Of a stretch of 64,000 nucleotides of DNA, positions 49,401 to 61,080 are shown in pieces. Origin of the DNA: Lumbricus rubellus. Taxonomy: Eukaryota > Annelida > Clitellata > Crassiclitellata > Lumbricidae. Numbering within the stretch: the first letter of the stretch is position 1; every line of letters starts with the position of its first letter. Where the stretch lies: positions 51,096,376 to 51,160,375 of the forward strand of contig OX243811.1 of NCBI GenBank assembly GCA_945859605.1. Direction: 5' to 3'. A model generated the notes under the pieces. It worked only from the letters and a program-made list of their open reading frames with translations. It searched no databases and had not been told where the DNA came from. Both the position numbers and the translations under genes were made by a program.

Positions 49401-52400
49401 CCTTTATTGGCCTGTGTGATGTTATAATATGATAAGAATGACTTGCACATCTACTTCAAAAGCCTTGGATATGCGATGTCTTTGTTGACTGTCAAATACA
49501 ACTTGAAAAGAATTTAAATTTAGAAACTGGTATTGTATTGTAGCAGGTTGCTTCTACTTTTTACCACTACAGTATCAGTGGTCATATCTCTGTGCATCAT
49601 GTGAAATTGACAGTGCTTAGCATTATACAAGGTAATCTGTGCAGTATGGTTGTTCAGGGCTTGGATTGATGGTTTTGTGTTTGCACACAGGTCTCTGTAA
49701 ATATTCTTAAGGTCTTCGATGTGTATTAAAGAAACAGTACAACCTTTAAATTGCCTAGTTAGGGCATGCTTGTTTACAATTCTGTATCTATTATAGTTTT
49801 TAAATTAAATATTACATGATTTTAAGACTCCTTTCGAAAACAAGTGATAAATAATCGTAATGTCAATAAGGTCATTTAGAATAATTAGGGCTCAGAGAAA
49901 AATTCATTGAAGCATATCTACGTGACTGAGGCACTCCAAGGCGTTAGGGTACGGGCTGTGATAATAAATGCTTGTATAATGATTTCGTCTGTTTCAGTTT
50001 GTGTGGACGGCCACGATAGCAGGCAAGCAGGCTCGTTTAACACCTGCTTCTGAGGAACTGGTTAGCTACCTACCATTGAGCCACGTTGCTGCACAAATAC
50101 TGGACATCTTCATTCCACTTATATATGCTGGAACGATCTACTTTGCGCAGCCTGATGCCCTCAAGGTAAATGTTTCCACTGGTCAACCTTTAAAACGCCT
50201 CTGCTTATAATTTTTTGTGAATGTACTTAACCGTATTTCTTATCATATTGTGGACTAAGAATAACTGTGGACAGCTGAATATATAAAGAATAATCAATAT
50301 TGGAAATGTTGTATCTATACTGTTAGTTTTATATCTGCACATTTTCTTCTGATAACTTCCTTTATCAGTTTGACGATGAACTGGTTTTTTTTCTTTCCGG
50401 TCGCTTTCTGTACGCTCTCATCATTAAAGTATTAATGCTGCGTGGAATAGATTTATGTAAAATTTTTGTAACATCGTGATTGCTGTTAGTCATGTTTTTG
50501 TGAATTTTTTGCTTCACGTTTGACTGATGATGGTGTAAACTTAGAATTGATTTGCTTCAATGTCAAAGGGTTCTCTCGTTGAGACTATGAAGGAAGTCCA
50601 GCCAACGATCTTCCTTGGCGTTCCTCGTGTCTGGGAAAAGATGCAGGAGAAGATGGTGTCTGCCAGCAAGACACAGTGGACATTTCAGCGGAAAATCGCG
50701 CAGCTGGCCAAGTGGATCGGACATTGGGGGAACATTAACCGCATGAATGGGTCAGTATTAGAAACCTGTTCACGGCCTTAGTGGTTATGGGTATCAAGTG
50801 TTTTGCTGTCTCATCCTGGTTCTTGTGAGTTTGTACTTAATGCAAGCATTTTCTGTGCCGTTAAGAACTTGCCAAAGGAGCTCTAGTTCTCCGCAAAGTT
50901 ACCCTCTTTGCTGTTCATGCTTACAAGTGGGTTTGACACCATCCTATTCTCTATACCACGTTTACCTGCTTTGATTTTTGTTTTTGGAAATTAACCTGAA
51001 AATAATAGAAGCTAACAAAACAACTGGTAGATTTGGCAATATTGCCATCTTCATTTCGTGCTTACTGTTCTTTTTTTTAACTTAGTTCAGGCTGTCAGCT
51101 TTTGCTTCTGTTGAGACTTTTATGGTGCATGTGCATCAATATACACAATTTTTGTAAATGCTGTCTAAACCTCTAGAAAATGAGATTGAGTACTGGTAAT
51201 ATAATTGGTTAAACATTTACTCAACACTTGAAGCACGACTATTACTTTAACATGTTTGACCATTGCTGGTGACTGTTGCTATAACTGATATAATATTTTA
51301 GTCTTCTAGTGCTTACGCTTAACACCACATAGGCCAGCGGTTCCCAACCCGTGGCCCGCGGGCCAAAAGTGGCCCGCGAGGCCTCACAAAATGGCCCGCC
51401 AGGCCTCAACAATGGCACTCGTCTCTCAAAGAATAAGAAAATATATGAAAAAATTGACAATTTGGACAGGATAGAACATAGCCTAATCATTTTCTATTAC
51501 AAATTATTTTATTTTGAAGTCTATAAACATCAAACATTCTACTTTGAATTAATTATAACAATTTTTAAACGCTTTTAGTTAATTAAATTTTTAGCATTGT
51601 GGCCCCCTAAATGCCCTAATGTCCTTTAACTAAGAAAAAGTGGCCCTCGTGTCCTCCAACTTAGAAAAAGTGGCCCGACAGTCAAAAAAGGTTGGGAACC
51701 ACTGACATAGGCTAACACAGAGCTAGAGAGAGTGTTCCTCAATAGGTTAATACTCTTTGAGTGACATTGTATAGATGATCAATTGCAATTACTTGTTGTG
51801 ATAATTTTTACATAATACATATTCATCTTTCAAAGTCATCACATTTTATTGAATATGTTTACACTATCACCTGTATATGTATCCTCCACCGCAACAATTT
51901 TTTTCCCATGGTCTCAATGGATCTTTTCAACAGATTTGAGGCATTAATAGTGTGTCCAAACCTGGTTATATAATTGGGCCATAAATACAGATCTATTCAT
52001 GATTTTGGTTATCGTTTAGTGGAGATGTTCCATATGGATGGACTGTGGCTAGGCTCCTTGTCTTTCAAAAGGTGCGAAGTGCACTGGGCTTTGACCGATG
52101 CAGGTTCTGCATGACAGCTGCTGCACCTATCATGAAGGACACACTCGACTTCTTCATGAGTCTTGACTTGCCATTAATGGAAATCTATGGCATGAGTGAA
52201 AGCACAGGTAACTGACTGACTGCGTCGTGTTTTTAAAAGTCAGAGTTGAACTACGGTACAACCAGACTGTATTGATTTTATTGTCTGTAGCAGTTGTTGC
52301 GCAGGAAGAGAACTAGCCTACATATTGATTTTGTTTATTGCTTGCTAGTACTAGGACTGAATATTTCTATCAATGTTGTTTTATTGATAACGCTTATGTT

Positions 52401-55400
52401 TGGACTTTTAAAACATGGTAGTGATTGACTGTATTACATTGAAACAAACTAAAGCCCTGAGGCATGTGAAATATGTTTCTGGAGAAAATTAACATACCTT
52501 TACTGAATAAATGTTGAACAGTCTGGGAAGTGCTGTCTTGATTTTAAGATGAAAGGCCAGGATGGAAAGGGGAGACAATTTTTATGTCAAAATTAATGTA
52601 CGTTTGGTGCATATACTGTGCTAGACTGGATGATGAATCAATTGATTGGGATACAGTGGATTGAAGGACAGGCTTTTGTATTAGAAGTACTCTTGTTCCT
52701 ATGCAGTGAATTGAATTGAGGTGCTGTGCTGCTACTTGCCACTATCATGCTATTGTATTGATACTTCTACAATTTATGTTGTTGCTGTTGCCATGGTTAC
52801 TTTATGTTTCTAATGGTTTGCTAGCATGTGTTTGATAACAGTCAAACAATAATTTTTCTTAGCATTTTGTAGATATAAAAAATTCAGATGGTTATGAGAT
52901 GTGTGCTTTGTGATTCAGATTGTGTTTAAATAGTTTCAGCATCTTTGATTACGAGCCACATTAAGTTTTAATTCTGTTAGTTTAGCTATCTAATTAATTG
53001 TAAAAGTTTTCATAATTTATAATATAAATCCTGTTATGGGTGACTTGCTCAGTGTCCTTAATCTTGGTTTTTGTGACTTGGTTAATTGTAGGACCTCACA
53101 CTCTGTCGTTTCCATATAAATACCGAACTGTTAGTGCTGGTGTGGAACTGGACGGTTGTAGTACCAAGATCGCCAAATTGGATGATGGTGTGGAGGAGGA
53201 TGAAGAGGGCGAGGTAGAAATTGATCTGTTTCTCTTAATAATTGTGCATTGTCTAATTTAATCTGAAAATCTAATTTAATTTTGCATTGTCTAATTTAAT
53301 CTGATCTCTTTATGGCTTGAACATATACACAAGAGTCTATGATTGGCACTCTCTGGAATTTGGTATTTGTAGACTAATAGGAATTTATGTTTAGATTTGA
53401 CTTGATGGATTTTAAGGTAATACTTTATATAAAATCTGATGACGAACTTGCACCATTCTTAATGTTGATGCAGCCACACCTTAGTAATGAGCAGGACAGT
53501 TTTTAGACAAAGAGATTAAATAATTGAGGGTGATATCAGAGGACTTACAGTGGTGAGAAAGTGATGTTCTTAGCAAACAACAATGCACATTAAGGAAATC
53601 AAACATGTCAATTTTAAGCAATGATTCCTATTGTTCCACAGTACAAGCAAGCTGCGAGTTATCAATGCAGTTTTTAACAATGATATTGCTCTGCTGAAAA
53701 TTGCAGATGTTTTATGTCTTATTGTAACGAAATGTACTTGATAAGTAATCGCTGACGATTTGCAGCGTGAATTAAGTCTAAGCAGATGTCTAAGCAAGGT
53801 CAATTGGTAGTACTGTCTGTGCAAGGTTGTTGCTTATTTTGCTCTGTCTCATCGTAGTCGATGTGCAATTTCTGCGACAGATTTGTATGAATGGTCGCAA
53901 CATATTCATGGGCTATTTGCACAAGGAGGACAGGACGAAAGAAACACTGGACGATGAAGGTTACCTTAAGTCAGGTGACATTGGAAGGAAAGACTCCGAT
54001 GGATTTCTTTTCATAACTGGAAGGATCAAAGGTGGGTAACACTATTAGTTCAAAGATACTCTACAATCGCTAAGATCTTAACTGAAAAGGAAACAGGGCT
54101 ATCTTTATTCAATCTTTGAGGAAAAAATTTGGTCCTTAACACGTTCACCGCCTACAATCACTACATGCCATGTTAAATGACTGGATTCAGTACGAGATAT
54201 CTCGTACTGGGCGGTGAACGTGTTAAAAGATTGAATGTCTACTAAGTAATTTGAATTTGTAATGTCTGCCATGAACCGAGTCTCATCAGTCACGTTGTAA
54301 TGCAGAGCTTTCAAGTGAAACGTTTAGCGCTGGGACTTTCACAAGATCATCATTATACACACATCATGTACTCAGTGCACAATCGGTTGATGGTTGCAAG
54401 TCATCAGGTATCTGCACTACATAATAATGATAGCAACATTTATATGGTAATACAATGTGCGTACATATTTTTGTGGTTCTGTGCAGAGCTTCTGATAACA
54501 GCTGGAGGCGAGAATATCTCGCCTATTCTAATTGAAGATCAGGTTAAGCAAGAACTTTCCTGCCTTAGCAACTGCATGTTGATCGGTGATCAAAGGAAAT
54601 TCCTCTCAATGTTGATTACAATTAAGGTTAGACCAGTTTCTTCTGTGCTGTGTAAGAAGATGTTTTTGATTTAAAGTCTTCTTTTTGAATTCTATTACCA
54701 CTATACGTGTAGCCTTTGTATTGAAGTACAGATCGCATTCAAGTCCGTTTCACCTCTGACTTTTTTTCACTCAGAAGGTGAAAACTTGTCCTGATGCACT
54801 CATAAGTAGCTAAATTTGGAGTATGAATTACATTGGTGTTGTTTTCAAGTCATTAGAATTATATTAGTATTCTTTTCAAGTCACTAGAATTATATTAGTA
54901 TTCTTTTCAAGTCACTAGAATTATATTAGTATTCTTTTCAAGTCACTAGGATTATATTAGTATTCTTTTCAAGTCACTAGAATTATATTAGTATTCTTTT
55001 CAAGTCACTAGAATTATATTAGTATTCTTTTCAAGTCACTTGAGCATTTTACCATTTGCATGGTTTTGCTACATAATTACCAGTCAATGATTGGTAGTTA
55101 AGATTTTGTAATTAAATTAAAGTTAGTATTAGTTCCAATTTTATTCTTGCGGTAAAATTTAAGAAAATTGCAGTTAAAGCATGCCTGTCTTTTATATAAA
55201 TAAAATATTCTGTACATTTCAAGCCCAGTCTACTGTCAAATTATAATTCATATGTAAGCTTATACTGTATTAAATTCGCTATGGAAATGTGAATTATAAT
55301 TATAATTTCGCATAGGCCTGGTAGGCCTAAATGTTTGTTGATTTTTCGTAAAAATAATGTTACGTAATGCTGGGGTGGGTGGGTGAAGGGAAACATTTCG

Positions 55401-56355
55401 AAGCGGGTGGGTGTGTGGGTAAAAAACGGCCATTTGACCGCATATTAATATCATTTGTTTTTCACTTAGAGACACGATTGCCTTAACTTTTACCATTTCA
55501 CTCCGTGTGGTAGACTGAATTGGATCCAGTCACTCAGGAACCGAATGATGATCTGACCCCAACAGCAATCGATTGGTGCAAGAATCTTGGATGCTCTTTC
55601 ACCAAACTCTCAGAGCTCGTCAAGAGCAAAGATGAGAGAGTCGTTGCTGCCATTCAGAAGGCGATTGACACGGCCAACCTGAAAGCCCTGTCACATGCAC
55701 AGATCATTCAAAAGTGGACCATTCTTCCGAAAGACTTTTCTATTCCTGGAGGGGAACTGGGTAGGTTCTTCCTTGTATGCTGCGGACTTTTTTTTATCTA
55801 GAACTGCTAGCGTTCCATCTGGTTTTATGATCATTTAATTTCACAGTTGTTGTAACTTGTGGGTGACTGAGAGTCTCCATTTGGTGCTGTATATATCTTT
55901 ATCTTGGCATTACATTTCAGCAGAATGCTTCCAAATTTGTTCACTCATCATGGCTTGCATAGTTTCACTCATCATGGCTCGCATAAGTTCACTCATCATG
56001 GCTTGCATAAGTTCACTCATCATGGCTCGCATAAGTTCACTCTTCATGGCTCACATATGTGCTCCACTGATGTATTTTCAGACCTGTATGCTGTGCCACT
56101 TGTTTCAAAATTCTTAAACCATTTGATGTAATTTCCGTCTGCACAATTACTGTTTTACAGAAGAAATACTACAGTTGAAGAAATATGTTGTAGTCATTTG
56201 TATGAGAAAAAAATTGCATTATTTTAAAGATTATTATTAGCTTTAAAACTTGTTGTGTATGCTTTTCAGGTCCAACTCTGAAACTGAAGCGAAACGTTGT
56301 GTGCAAGCTGTATCACGAGACCATCGAATCCTTCTACAGAGAGTCAGCAGTCTGA
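34011..56355 (+). CDS. ACSBG2: Long-chain acyl-CoA synthetase, bubblegum (ACSBG) type, complete, 16 exons
   Basis: Exons: 34011-34120, 35513-35685, 44123-44284, 44723-44808, 45282-45370, 45907-46108, 48755-48856, 49155-49202, 49998-50165, 50569-50750, 52020-52207, 53092-53213, 53881-54031, 54487-54626, 55514-55760, 56270-56355. All joins keep frame; 751 aa. An in-frame TGA stands nine bases before the ATG. The enzyme activates long-chain fatty acids to acyl-CoA through an acyl-AMP. Seen: VGIIGFNSAEWF and GIYTTNSAEACQYVA (bubblegum signatures); the ATP loop YTSGTTGDPKGVM (307-319); SYLPLSHVAAQ; YGMSEST (497-503); GYLKSGDIG (571-579); GRIKELLITAGGENISP (591-607); and GGELGPTLKLKR at the C-terminus. 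The first roughly 95 residues are Ser/Asn-rich, as in longer ACSBG proteins, and less certain. ACSBG1 versus ACSBG2 cannot be separated by eye. Introns are rich in transposons; the largest is about 8.4 kb. Confidence 0.94.
34399..34459. repeat. AAT trinucleotide microsatellite
   Basis: About 20 uninterrupted AAT units in the first intron of the acyl-CoA synthetase gene. Confidence 0.92.
34620..35003 (+). mobile_element. CR1/L2-like LINE 3' fragment
   Basis: The frame FKVLILVIKSQMGLAPKYL is followed by SARTAMAQSRSF-like and GPSLWNGLP blocks and then a frameshift. This matches the C-terminus of the LINE at 18383-19715. The 3' end has GGGAGCGCTTCTGAAAGG with AAGAAGCGCTTTATAAATG, then an AGATA tail in place of the AATAC seen in the other copy. 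It lies in intron 1 of the acyl-CoA synthetase gene. Confidence 0.87.
35984..38377. mobile_element. Foldback-like TA-flanked element with two-unit inverted arms, split by a nested mariner
   Basis: The outer ends are inverted: CAGGGTGCGGCAAAAAAAAG on the left and the same read from the right; TA lies at 35982-35983 and 38378-38379. Each arm carries two diverged units of about 190 bases (shared words GCCAATATCTTG, AAATTTTACAG and CACCCACCGTTTT), tandem within an arm and opposed between arms. The left arm is interrupted by the element at 36151-37365. The centre, about 37660-37950, is unique and non-coding as far as I can see. TA duplication suggests a Tc1/mariner-type mobiliser. It lies in intron 2 of the acyl-CoA synthetase gene. 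Confidence 0.85.
36151..37365. mobile_element. Tc1/mariner-family element nested in the foldback element
   Basis: Inverted ends of about 40 bases start CACCATGGTTCAAAAAAAAG on the left and CACCGTGGTTCAAAAAAAAA from the right, with TA at 36149-36150 and 37366-37367. The minus strand around 36500-36960 keeps a decayed transposase (for example a WSVMQDRVYQT stretch and an SPDFNSVDYK stretch) with stops. A subterminal segment is also repeated: the word TTATCTCCAATGCC occurs twice near the left end, and related words near the right. Confidence 0.88.
38932..40150. mobile_element. DNA transposon, 1219 bp, with perfect 8-bp duplication
   Basis: The left end is CATAGGCGCCGA and the right end, read inverted, is CATGGGCGCCGA. 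The 8-mer CATGCCAT lies directly outside both ends (38924-38931, 40151-40158). Subterminal sequence contains TTTCTGGTGGTGC twice near the right end (40059 and 40101). No transposase frame is recognised. An 8-bp duplication fits hAT-like elements, though the termini are not classic. Three TAGGCCTA octamers lie inside. Confidence 0.8.
41118..42750 (-). mobile_element. Non-LTR retrotransposon, 5'-truncated, with an open C-terminal RT frame
   Basis: A minus-strand frame (42744-41917, 275 aa, no internal stop) holds the C-terminal part of a reverse transcriptase: WFKINRLSLNLEKTNFILF, TTSSKFLGVIVDQHLTWKEH, YYSLIFPYLSYCNISWCSNY, LQKRAIRIICG and YLGPSLWNGLP. It is truncated just after the catalytic ADD region. 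A 3' untranslated part runs to about 41138, ending in a GATTT tail (ATCAA on plus, 41118-41137). The clade looks CR1/Jockey-like and is clearly not the same family as the element at 18383-19715. It lies in intron 2 of the acyl-CoA synthetase gene. Confidence 0.86.
42889..43507. mobile_element. Mariner-like element, internally deleted (619 bp, TA duplication)
   Basis: The ends are CACGGTGAACAGAAAAAAC on the left and CACGGTGAACGGAAAAAAAC from the right, with TA outside both (42887-42888, 43508-43509). The interior near 43020-43260 resembles, on the minus strand, the C-terminal transposase stretch of the mariner at 6532-7529, but it is broken. It is about 60 percent of that element's length. Confidence 0.84.
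46185..46455 (+). repeat. 15-bp tandem repeat, left foldback arm
   Basis: About 18 copies of GGACAAAATGTCCCC, a few with AAAAAG or ATAAAA variants and two lacking one or two C. Each unit contains its own GGACA/TGTCC inverted repeat, so single units as well as whole arms can form hairpins. Confidence 0.92.
47690..47937 (-). repeat. 15-bp tandem repeat, right foldback arm
   Basis: About 16 copies of the complement of the left-arm unit, with more variants (GGACTTTTTGTCC is frequent) than the left arm. Confidence 0.92.
48003..48231. repeat. Pair of opposed SINE-type 3' tails
   Basis: Words on the left (TTCCCCTTCAAGAAAGCTAC, then TGGGATCGCTCC) recur inverted on the right (GGAGTGATCCCGAGTAG, CTTTCTTGAAGAGGAAC). 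The right-hand copy resembles the SINE 3' tail at 32102-32308 with changes. This could be two old SINE tails facing each other. An open frame at 48070-48369 spans it but matches nothing I know. Confidence 0.5.
51335..51704. mobile_element. hAT-like MITE, 370 bp, with perfect 8-bp duplication
   Basis: The ends are CAGCGGTTCCCAACC and, inverted at the right, CAGTGGTTCCCAACC. ACATAGGC stands outside both (51327-51334, 51705-51712). CAGNGGTTCCCAACC is a familiar terminal sequence of Charlie-type hAT elements. The interior repeats GTGGCCCGCG and has no transposase. It lies in the acyl-CoA synthetase intron between the exons ending 50750 and starting 52020. Confidence 0.92.
54140..54222. mobile_element. 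piggyBac-like MITE, 83 bp, flanked by TTAA (copy 2)
   Basis: The ends are CACGTTCACCGCC and GGCGGTGAACGTG, perfect inverted repeats, with TTAA outside both (54136-54139, 54223-54226). The centre shares ATGCCATGTTAAATGACTG and ATCTCGTACTGGG with copy 1 at 33762-33835. It lies in the intron after acyl-CoA synthetase exon 13. Confidence 0.86.
54842..55043. repeat. 31-bp minisatellite, 7 copies
   Basis: The unit contains TTTTCAAGTCACTAGAATTA followed by TATTAGTATTC. Copy starts step by exactly 31 bases and differ by one or two substitutions. It lies in the intron before acyl-CoA synthetase exon 15. Confidence 0.94.
55940..56055. repeat. 24-bp minisatellite, 5 copies
   Basis: The unit is TTCACTCATCATGGCTYGCA followed by TAAG; the step is 24 bases. 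Because 24 is a multiple of three, it stays open in two frames, which gives spurious repeated peptides. It lies in the last acyl-CoA synthetase intron. Confidence 0.92.
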
Positions 56356-57823
56356 GGGGAGAACAGGCTGTACACATGGCACACAGCACGCATGCCATGC
56401 GGCACGCATGCCATGCAGCACTTAACCGGTGGCCAATGTTGGACATTTGTGGTCTTTATTCTTGCATATATAGCTTTTTTAAATAATAATAATCTAGCAA
56501 GTTCTGATCTGTGAACAGTATCTCATGTAACTTGTGCCGCTGCTGCTGCTGCTACAGATCTTCAGCAGTGGATGGATGCTGAGTAACTGGTGAGTAATCT
56601 GGTAAGTTGATTTCTCGTGTGTGTTCGTCTTTTCCTACATGTAGCCTCAAGCTGTGAGATCTTGAATATTATTTTTACAGAGTAATGTAACGTAAAACAC
56701 TTTGGTTTGAAACATGAAATGAAGGAACTTTTCCTGAAATGTATTATGTACCATGTGCTTTTTTATTGGGGTGCTTTTTAAAGTTCATGCACGTTTTTTT
56801 ATTGGGTTTCTTTATTGAAGGGTCTAGCTATCAGCAAGGTAACGAATGAAAATAGAGAGGTTTTGCTATCTTATATGGGATTCACAGAATTACGTTGGTA
56901 ATACAACAGAGTCTCAGCTTTGTTCTGATTGCATCTGTGTTGCATAGAGTTTGACTGGGTTATGAAAGTGTCTCCATTCATTACGTCTATAATACAACAG
57001 AGTCTCAGTTTTGTTCTGATTGCATAGAAGGTCATCATATGTTTTCTTCATTTTTTGGGTTTTGTTTTATGCTCTACCTGTGAATTAACCCTGATATTGT
57101 TCTTTAGTCATCTGTTGGAAATGTTGCCACTGGCAGGTGTGGCATTAGCAATAAACAGTGTTTAGCTTAGCAAGATATAACTCAATGTACGAATGTAAAA
57201 TTATTGTTAGCGTATTTATTTATATTGGCATTTATTAATATTTACCAACCAGAAGATATAAACTGAGATGTAATCCATATTTAGTGATATTTTAAAAAGG
57301 GTTGTAAAGTAAGTTGATGAATATATGTGCTAATTGGAGATTTTCTGGCATAGGTTTAAATAGGTATGTGCTGAGATAAGCTAGGAAACGTTTGTGCATA
57401 TATTTAAATTAATGCTGGAAATAGAGATATGTTATGAAAGAGTCATGAAAGGCAATACATTGAAAGTTAAGCTGATAAGAAAAACATGGTATGACTTTGG
57501 GAAGCATTGAGCAGCATATAAATGGTATATTTGAAGTTCTCGGGATAAAACTGACCAAGGTGGTTATTTATAGTTAATCATGTACAATGATGTTTAAGTA
57601 TAACAATGAAAGAGTGGTAATGAAGATTTTTGTTTTGGTTCTATGTGGCTGTAGCTTATATTACCGTTTACTCTTATATTTATCATGATCATTTGCATAT
57701 GGCTAGCTGCGCTAGCAGCTATACGCTGTTTAAATCTTAGTGCATCTGTGCACCATAATTGTGCTTCACATGGATTTCCAAATGTTTCTAGTTATGCTAT
57801 TGTTACAAGGTGACATGCTACAC

Positions 57824-57829
57824 AATAAA
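57824..57829 (+). promoter_or_regulatory. Candidate polyadenylation signal for the acyl-CoA synthetase gene
   Basis: Exact AATAAA about 1.5 kb after the stop codon. Another exact copy lies at 57150-57155. Either could be used; the sequence alone does not decide. Confidence 0.3.
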
Positions 57830-58174
57830 CTGCTTGACTAATAATTAGGATAGTTGTTTAGAATGTACGATCTGTATAGTTGTTTAGAGTGTACTGTCTA
57901 TTTTTTACATTTATCAAATGGTTTAGTCATAATGCTGTTTAATATTTCAAACATTATTGAATCTCAGGCTGCCATAAATATTGGTTTTCTTTGAACAGCT
58001 GCTGGTGCCTGTAGGATTAGACGCCAATGTGGTTTTGGTGACAACATTGAGTTTGAGATGCACTACTGTAAAACTTTATTGTGAATCTGTTTGGGTTCGC
58101 AACTATGAAATTATTTACTATCGAAGAAATCACTAAAGCATCTCTTTATCGCACATAGTCTGTCATTTTCTCGA

Positions 58175-58505
58175 TGAAATTTGATGCCGATAGTGTGTCA
58201 TGTAAAGAATGAGGAGGTATTGAGAAGAGTTGGAGAAAAGAGATCGATGATACACACAATTAGAGAAAGACAAAGAAGATGGATAGGACACACACTCAGA
58301 GGAGATTCGATGCTAAGAACAATCATAGAGGGGAAATTGAAGGGGAAAAGAACGAGAGGAAGACCAAGACAAAGACTGTTGGACTGGATGATGAAAGACA
58401 GTTATCAGAAGCTGAAAAAGAATGCACAGAAGAGGGAAGAATGGAGACGTCAAACATTTGAACCTGCCTAGGGGCAGAGAACAGAAAGAAGAAGAAGAAG
58501 AAGTG
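58175..58505 (+). mobile_element. LINE 3' end with a GAA-type tail
   Basis: The frame at 58181-58471 reads NEEVLRRVGEKRSMIHTIRE, RQRRWIGHTLRGDSMLRTII, GRPRQRLLDWM and EEWRRQTFEPA with a stop. This is the conserved C-terminal tail of RTE-like endonuclease/reverse-transcriptase LINEs. An AGA/GAA tract follows (58484-58503), acting as its 3' tail. The 5' part is missing. The frame is open, so insertion is probably not very old. Confidence 0.86.
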
Positions 58506-60954
58506 TGTCTTAAGGAGAGAATCACGGTGCACTTGATGTCCTCTGTCAGTCTACTGTATTCCGATTGCTTATTTTGTAATGTATGGTGGGTGCAGGGAGC
58601 TGAACTTCAGGCGGCAGAAGAGCCGTCTCTATAGTTATATTCTAATACAGAAATATCATACTCAGAAATCTGTGCTTTTCAATAACTGGTGTTTGTTTTG
58701 AAATTCTTTTTGCTTACAATTTTGTTGCAAATTTTTTGTGCTGTCAAAGAACAAATGTGCCTAGGTTCATCAGACATTTTACTGAAATTGTGTTTTCAAA
58801 CTCTTCCAATTGTGGTTATTGAACTCGATATTTTATTAATATAGCCAGTTGCAGTTCTGATTAGTGTGCCTGTAAAGTAGCTCTTACTGTTCAAAGTGTC
58901 CTACAAGAACCACTGGAAAGGAATTTGCACCAAGCAAGAATTTAGTTGTTTATTTTAATGATCTGACAATTGGAGCAGTGCATGTGTTTTGTGTGTGTGC
59001 GACCCATCCACCAGTAAACTTCTAGTGAACAATGGGTTGGGAAAAGCTGACTGGGAAAACATGCATTCCATTCCTTGGACTGGTTTGAGTGATTTCATAT
59101 TCTTCATGGACAGTCATTCCTGGTGCATTTTTGTATGCCACTTTTTCACCATTTCTTTTGTACCCTCGAATGAATGATTTTTGTCAGGTTATTATTGTAA
59201 ATGAAACACACAGACACAACTCACAGTATGTTGCTTTTTCAGTCTGCAAGATGTAAGATGTTAGGACATTTTTTGTGTAAGCATTTCTGCTGTTGATCTC
59301 GTGAACAGCTTTATCGTTTCTGATGAAGAACACAGTGATTTATAATTGATTGACACTTCTGTGTTATCATATCAGTTCAATTCTCATCTCCAAGATTTCA
59401 TTAAACTGATCACAAAATCACTTCAGTGGACTAGCGCAGGTGTTCTCAATGCTGTAATGCTTAAATTGCTAAGTAGCAGAGATTTCTGTTAACTCCTTGA
59501 AAGTTAATGTGCTTGCAAGCAGACGTTTGCACTAAATACCTTTTAAGCCAGTCATTTTATTCGGTTGTTGTATTTTTTAAATGTGCGCACTAAACAATGA
59601 GTCCTGAAAGGTTGTACATCTTTTTTTTATTAACTTAAGTCATAAGAGCTTTTAAGTATGATTCACAAACCATGTTCTTGGATTTGTACCTAAAACGAGT
59701 AAAACTTACTCGTTCGCTATTTAATTGAATATTCTCAACAACAAATATTTGAAAAAGTTCTGTGCTTCAAACGGAACTTTTTTCTAAGTATTGTTTTTCT
59801 GTAATAGTTGAAACTTTTATTTTAAACGTGCTTGGCTGTGCTTGTGGTTTTGCCAAACTGCTCTGCCTAGGCACTATGCATAGGCTTTCAAGTGATGCAT
59901 ATTGGAAAAATTGTTTCAAGCTTCACAATCATACATTGTAATTAGATATTAATGCAACTATGAAAATTTGAACGCGCTATTCTGTTATGCATTTAACATT
60001 TGCATCCACTTTGACATGTGTGTTTTAGTTGTCTGCGTGAATGTCGTTGAATTGTACCGGTAGTTTGATGCCTTTATCATTAGCATCTGTGATTACATGA
60101 GTTACTGGAGATTCAAGATGTTGAGAAAACCAACTTCCACTTACTGTGCTGAAACGTCACTAAATAATTCTGCAGAAATTTCAGTTCATAAAGTTTAACC
60201 ACTTTCCTATTTTCACTGAATTTGGTCAGTTATATTTCAACAACGTTTATTGTTTCAATTTTTGGTTGACGATTTTTTTAATATTACTGCGTTTGGTAAA
60301 TATTTGATACTGTGCATTCAGCATTTTCAGAACAAAAGTTTATTCGATCACTTGATGCCTTGTTTGCGTTAAGAAATTCAGTCTTGTTGGCTTTATGTTG
60401 CAAAAATTGTGAACGAAAGCAAAGCTGAATAGAAACCTATAAGATGCACTTGCTGCTTAGGAAATTTGGTCTGTGGTTTTCAAGATTCATGTTTGGCTCC
60501 TTTTTTACATTAGTCGTGCAAATCATTGCAAGAATGAACAATGAACACAAATGTCTAGTCGGCTGCAGTAGGGCATTTGCAGGATGCATAAGCATTATTC
60601 TCTTGAGGCATATCCTCCTCTCAGCTACCTAAGGTTTGAAATATGAATATGTCCATAAGACATAGTTTTGTTACAGCTCGTTCTGTTATCAAAGTAAGTT
60701 TTGTTAACAAAAACTTCTCACTATTTTCCTATGGTCATCTACAGTACATATCTTTTTTCGAGGAAGTGATCTGTATTTGTGAGAAATGTCTTTGTTTATG
60801 TTTTTGTGATTTTAATTTTTTTTAGTAATTCTGATTTGATTTTTTAATAATTACAAGATGCATCCATGCAAAGAATTTCCAGTTTTCAGTATCCATATTT
60901 TAACATCAGTTTATTAATTCACCTTGTCATCTTGTGCTGTCAGTTTATTGAACT

Positions 60955-61080
60955 CTAGCGACCATCATGACCAGCCTTCTCCATTTCTTTTTTTCTGATA
61001 TCTCTTCCCTTCTTCCAGATTCATTCCTGTTGTTTCTTGAACCTCGTCCAACCACCTTTTCCTTGGCCACCCTTGTTTTA
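60955..61080 (-). pseudogene. LINE C-terminal remnant
   Basis: The minus strand reads GWPRKRWLDEVQETTGMNLE and then, after a frameshift, EKKKWRRLVMMVA. This is the familiar GRPRKRWLDEV-type C-terminus of endonuclease/reverse-transcriptase LINEs. It is shorter and more decayed than the copy at 58175-58505. Confidence 0.72.

Noticed and set aside
55857..56131. Repeated peptide SLIMARISSLIMACI as a possible membrane protein
   Set aside because: It is the 24-bp minisatellite within the last acyl-CoA synthetase intron. The exons on each side join in frame without it.
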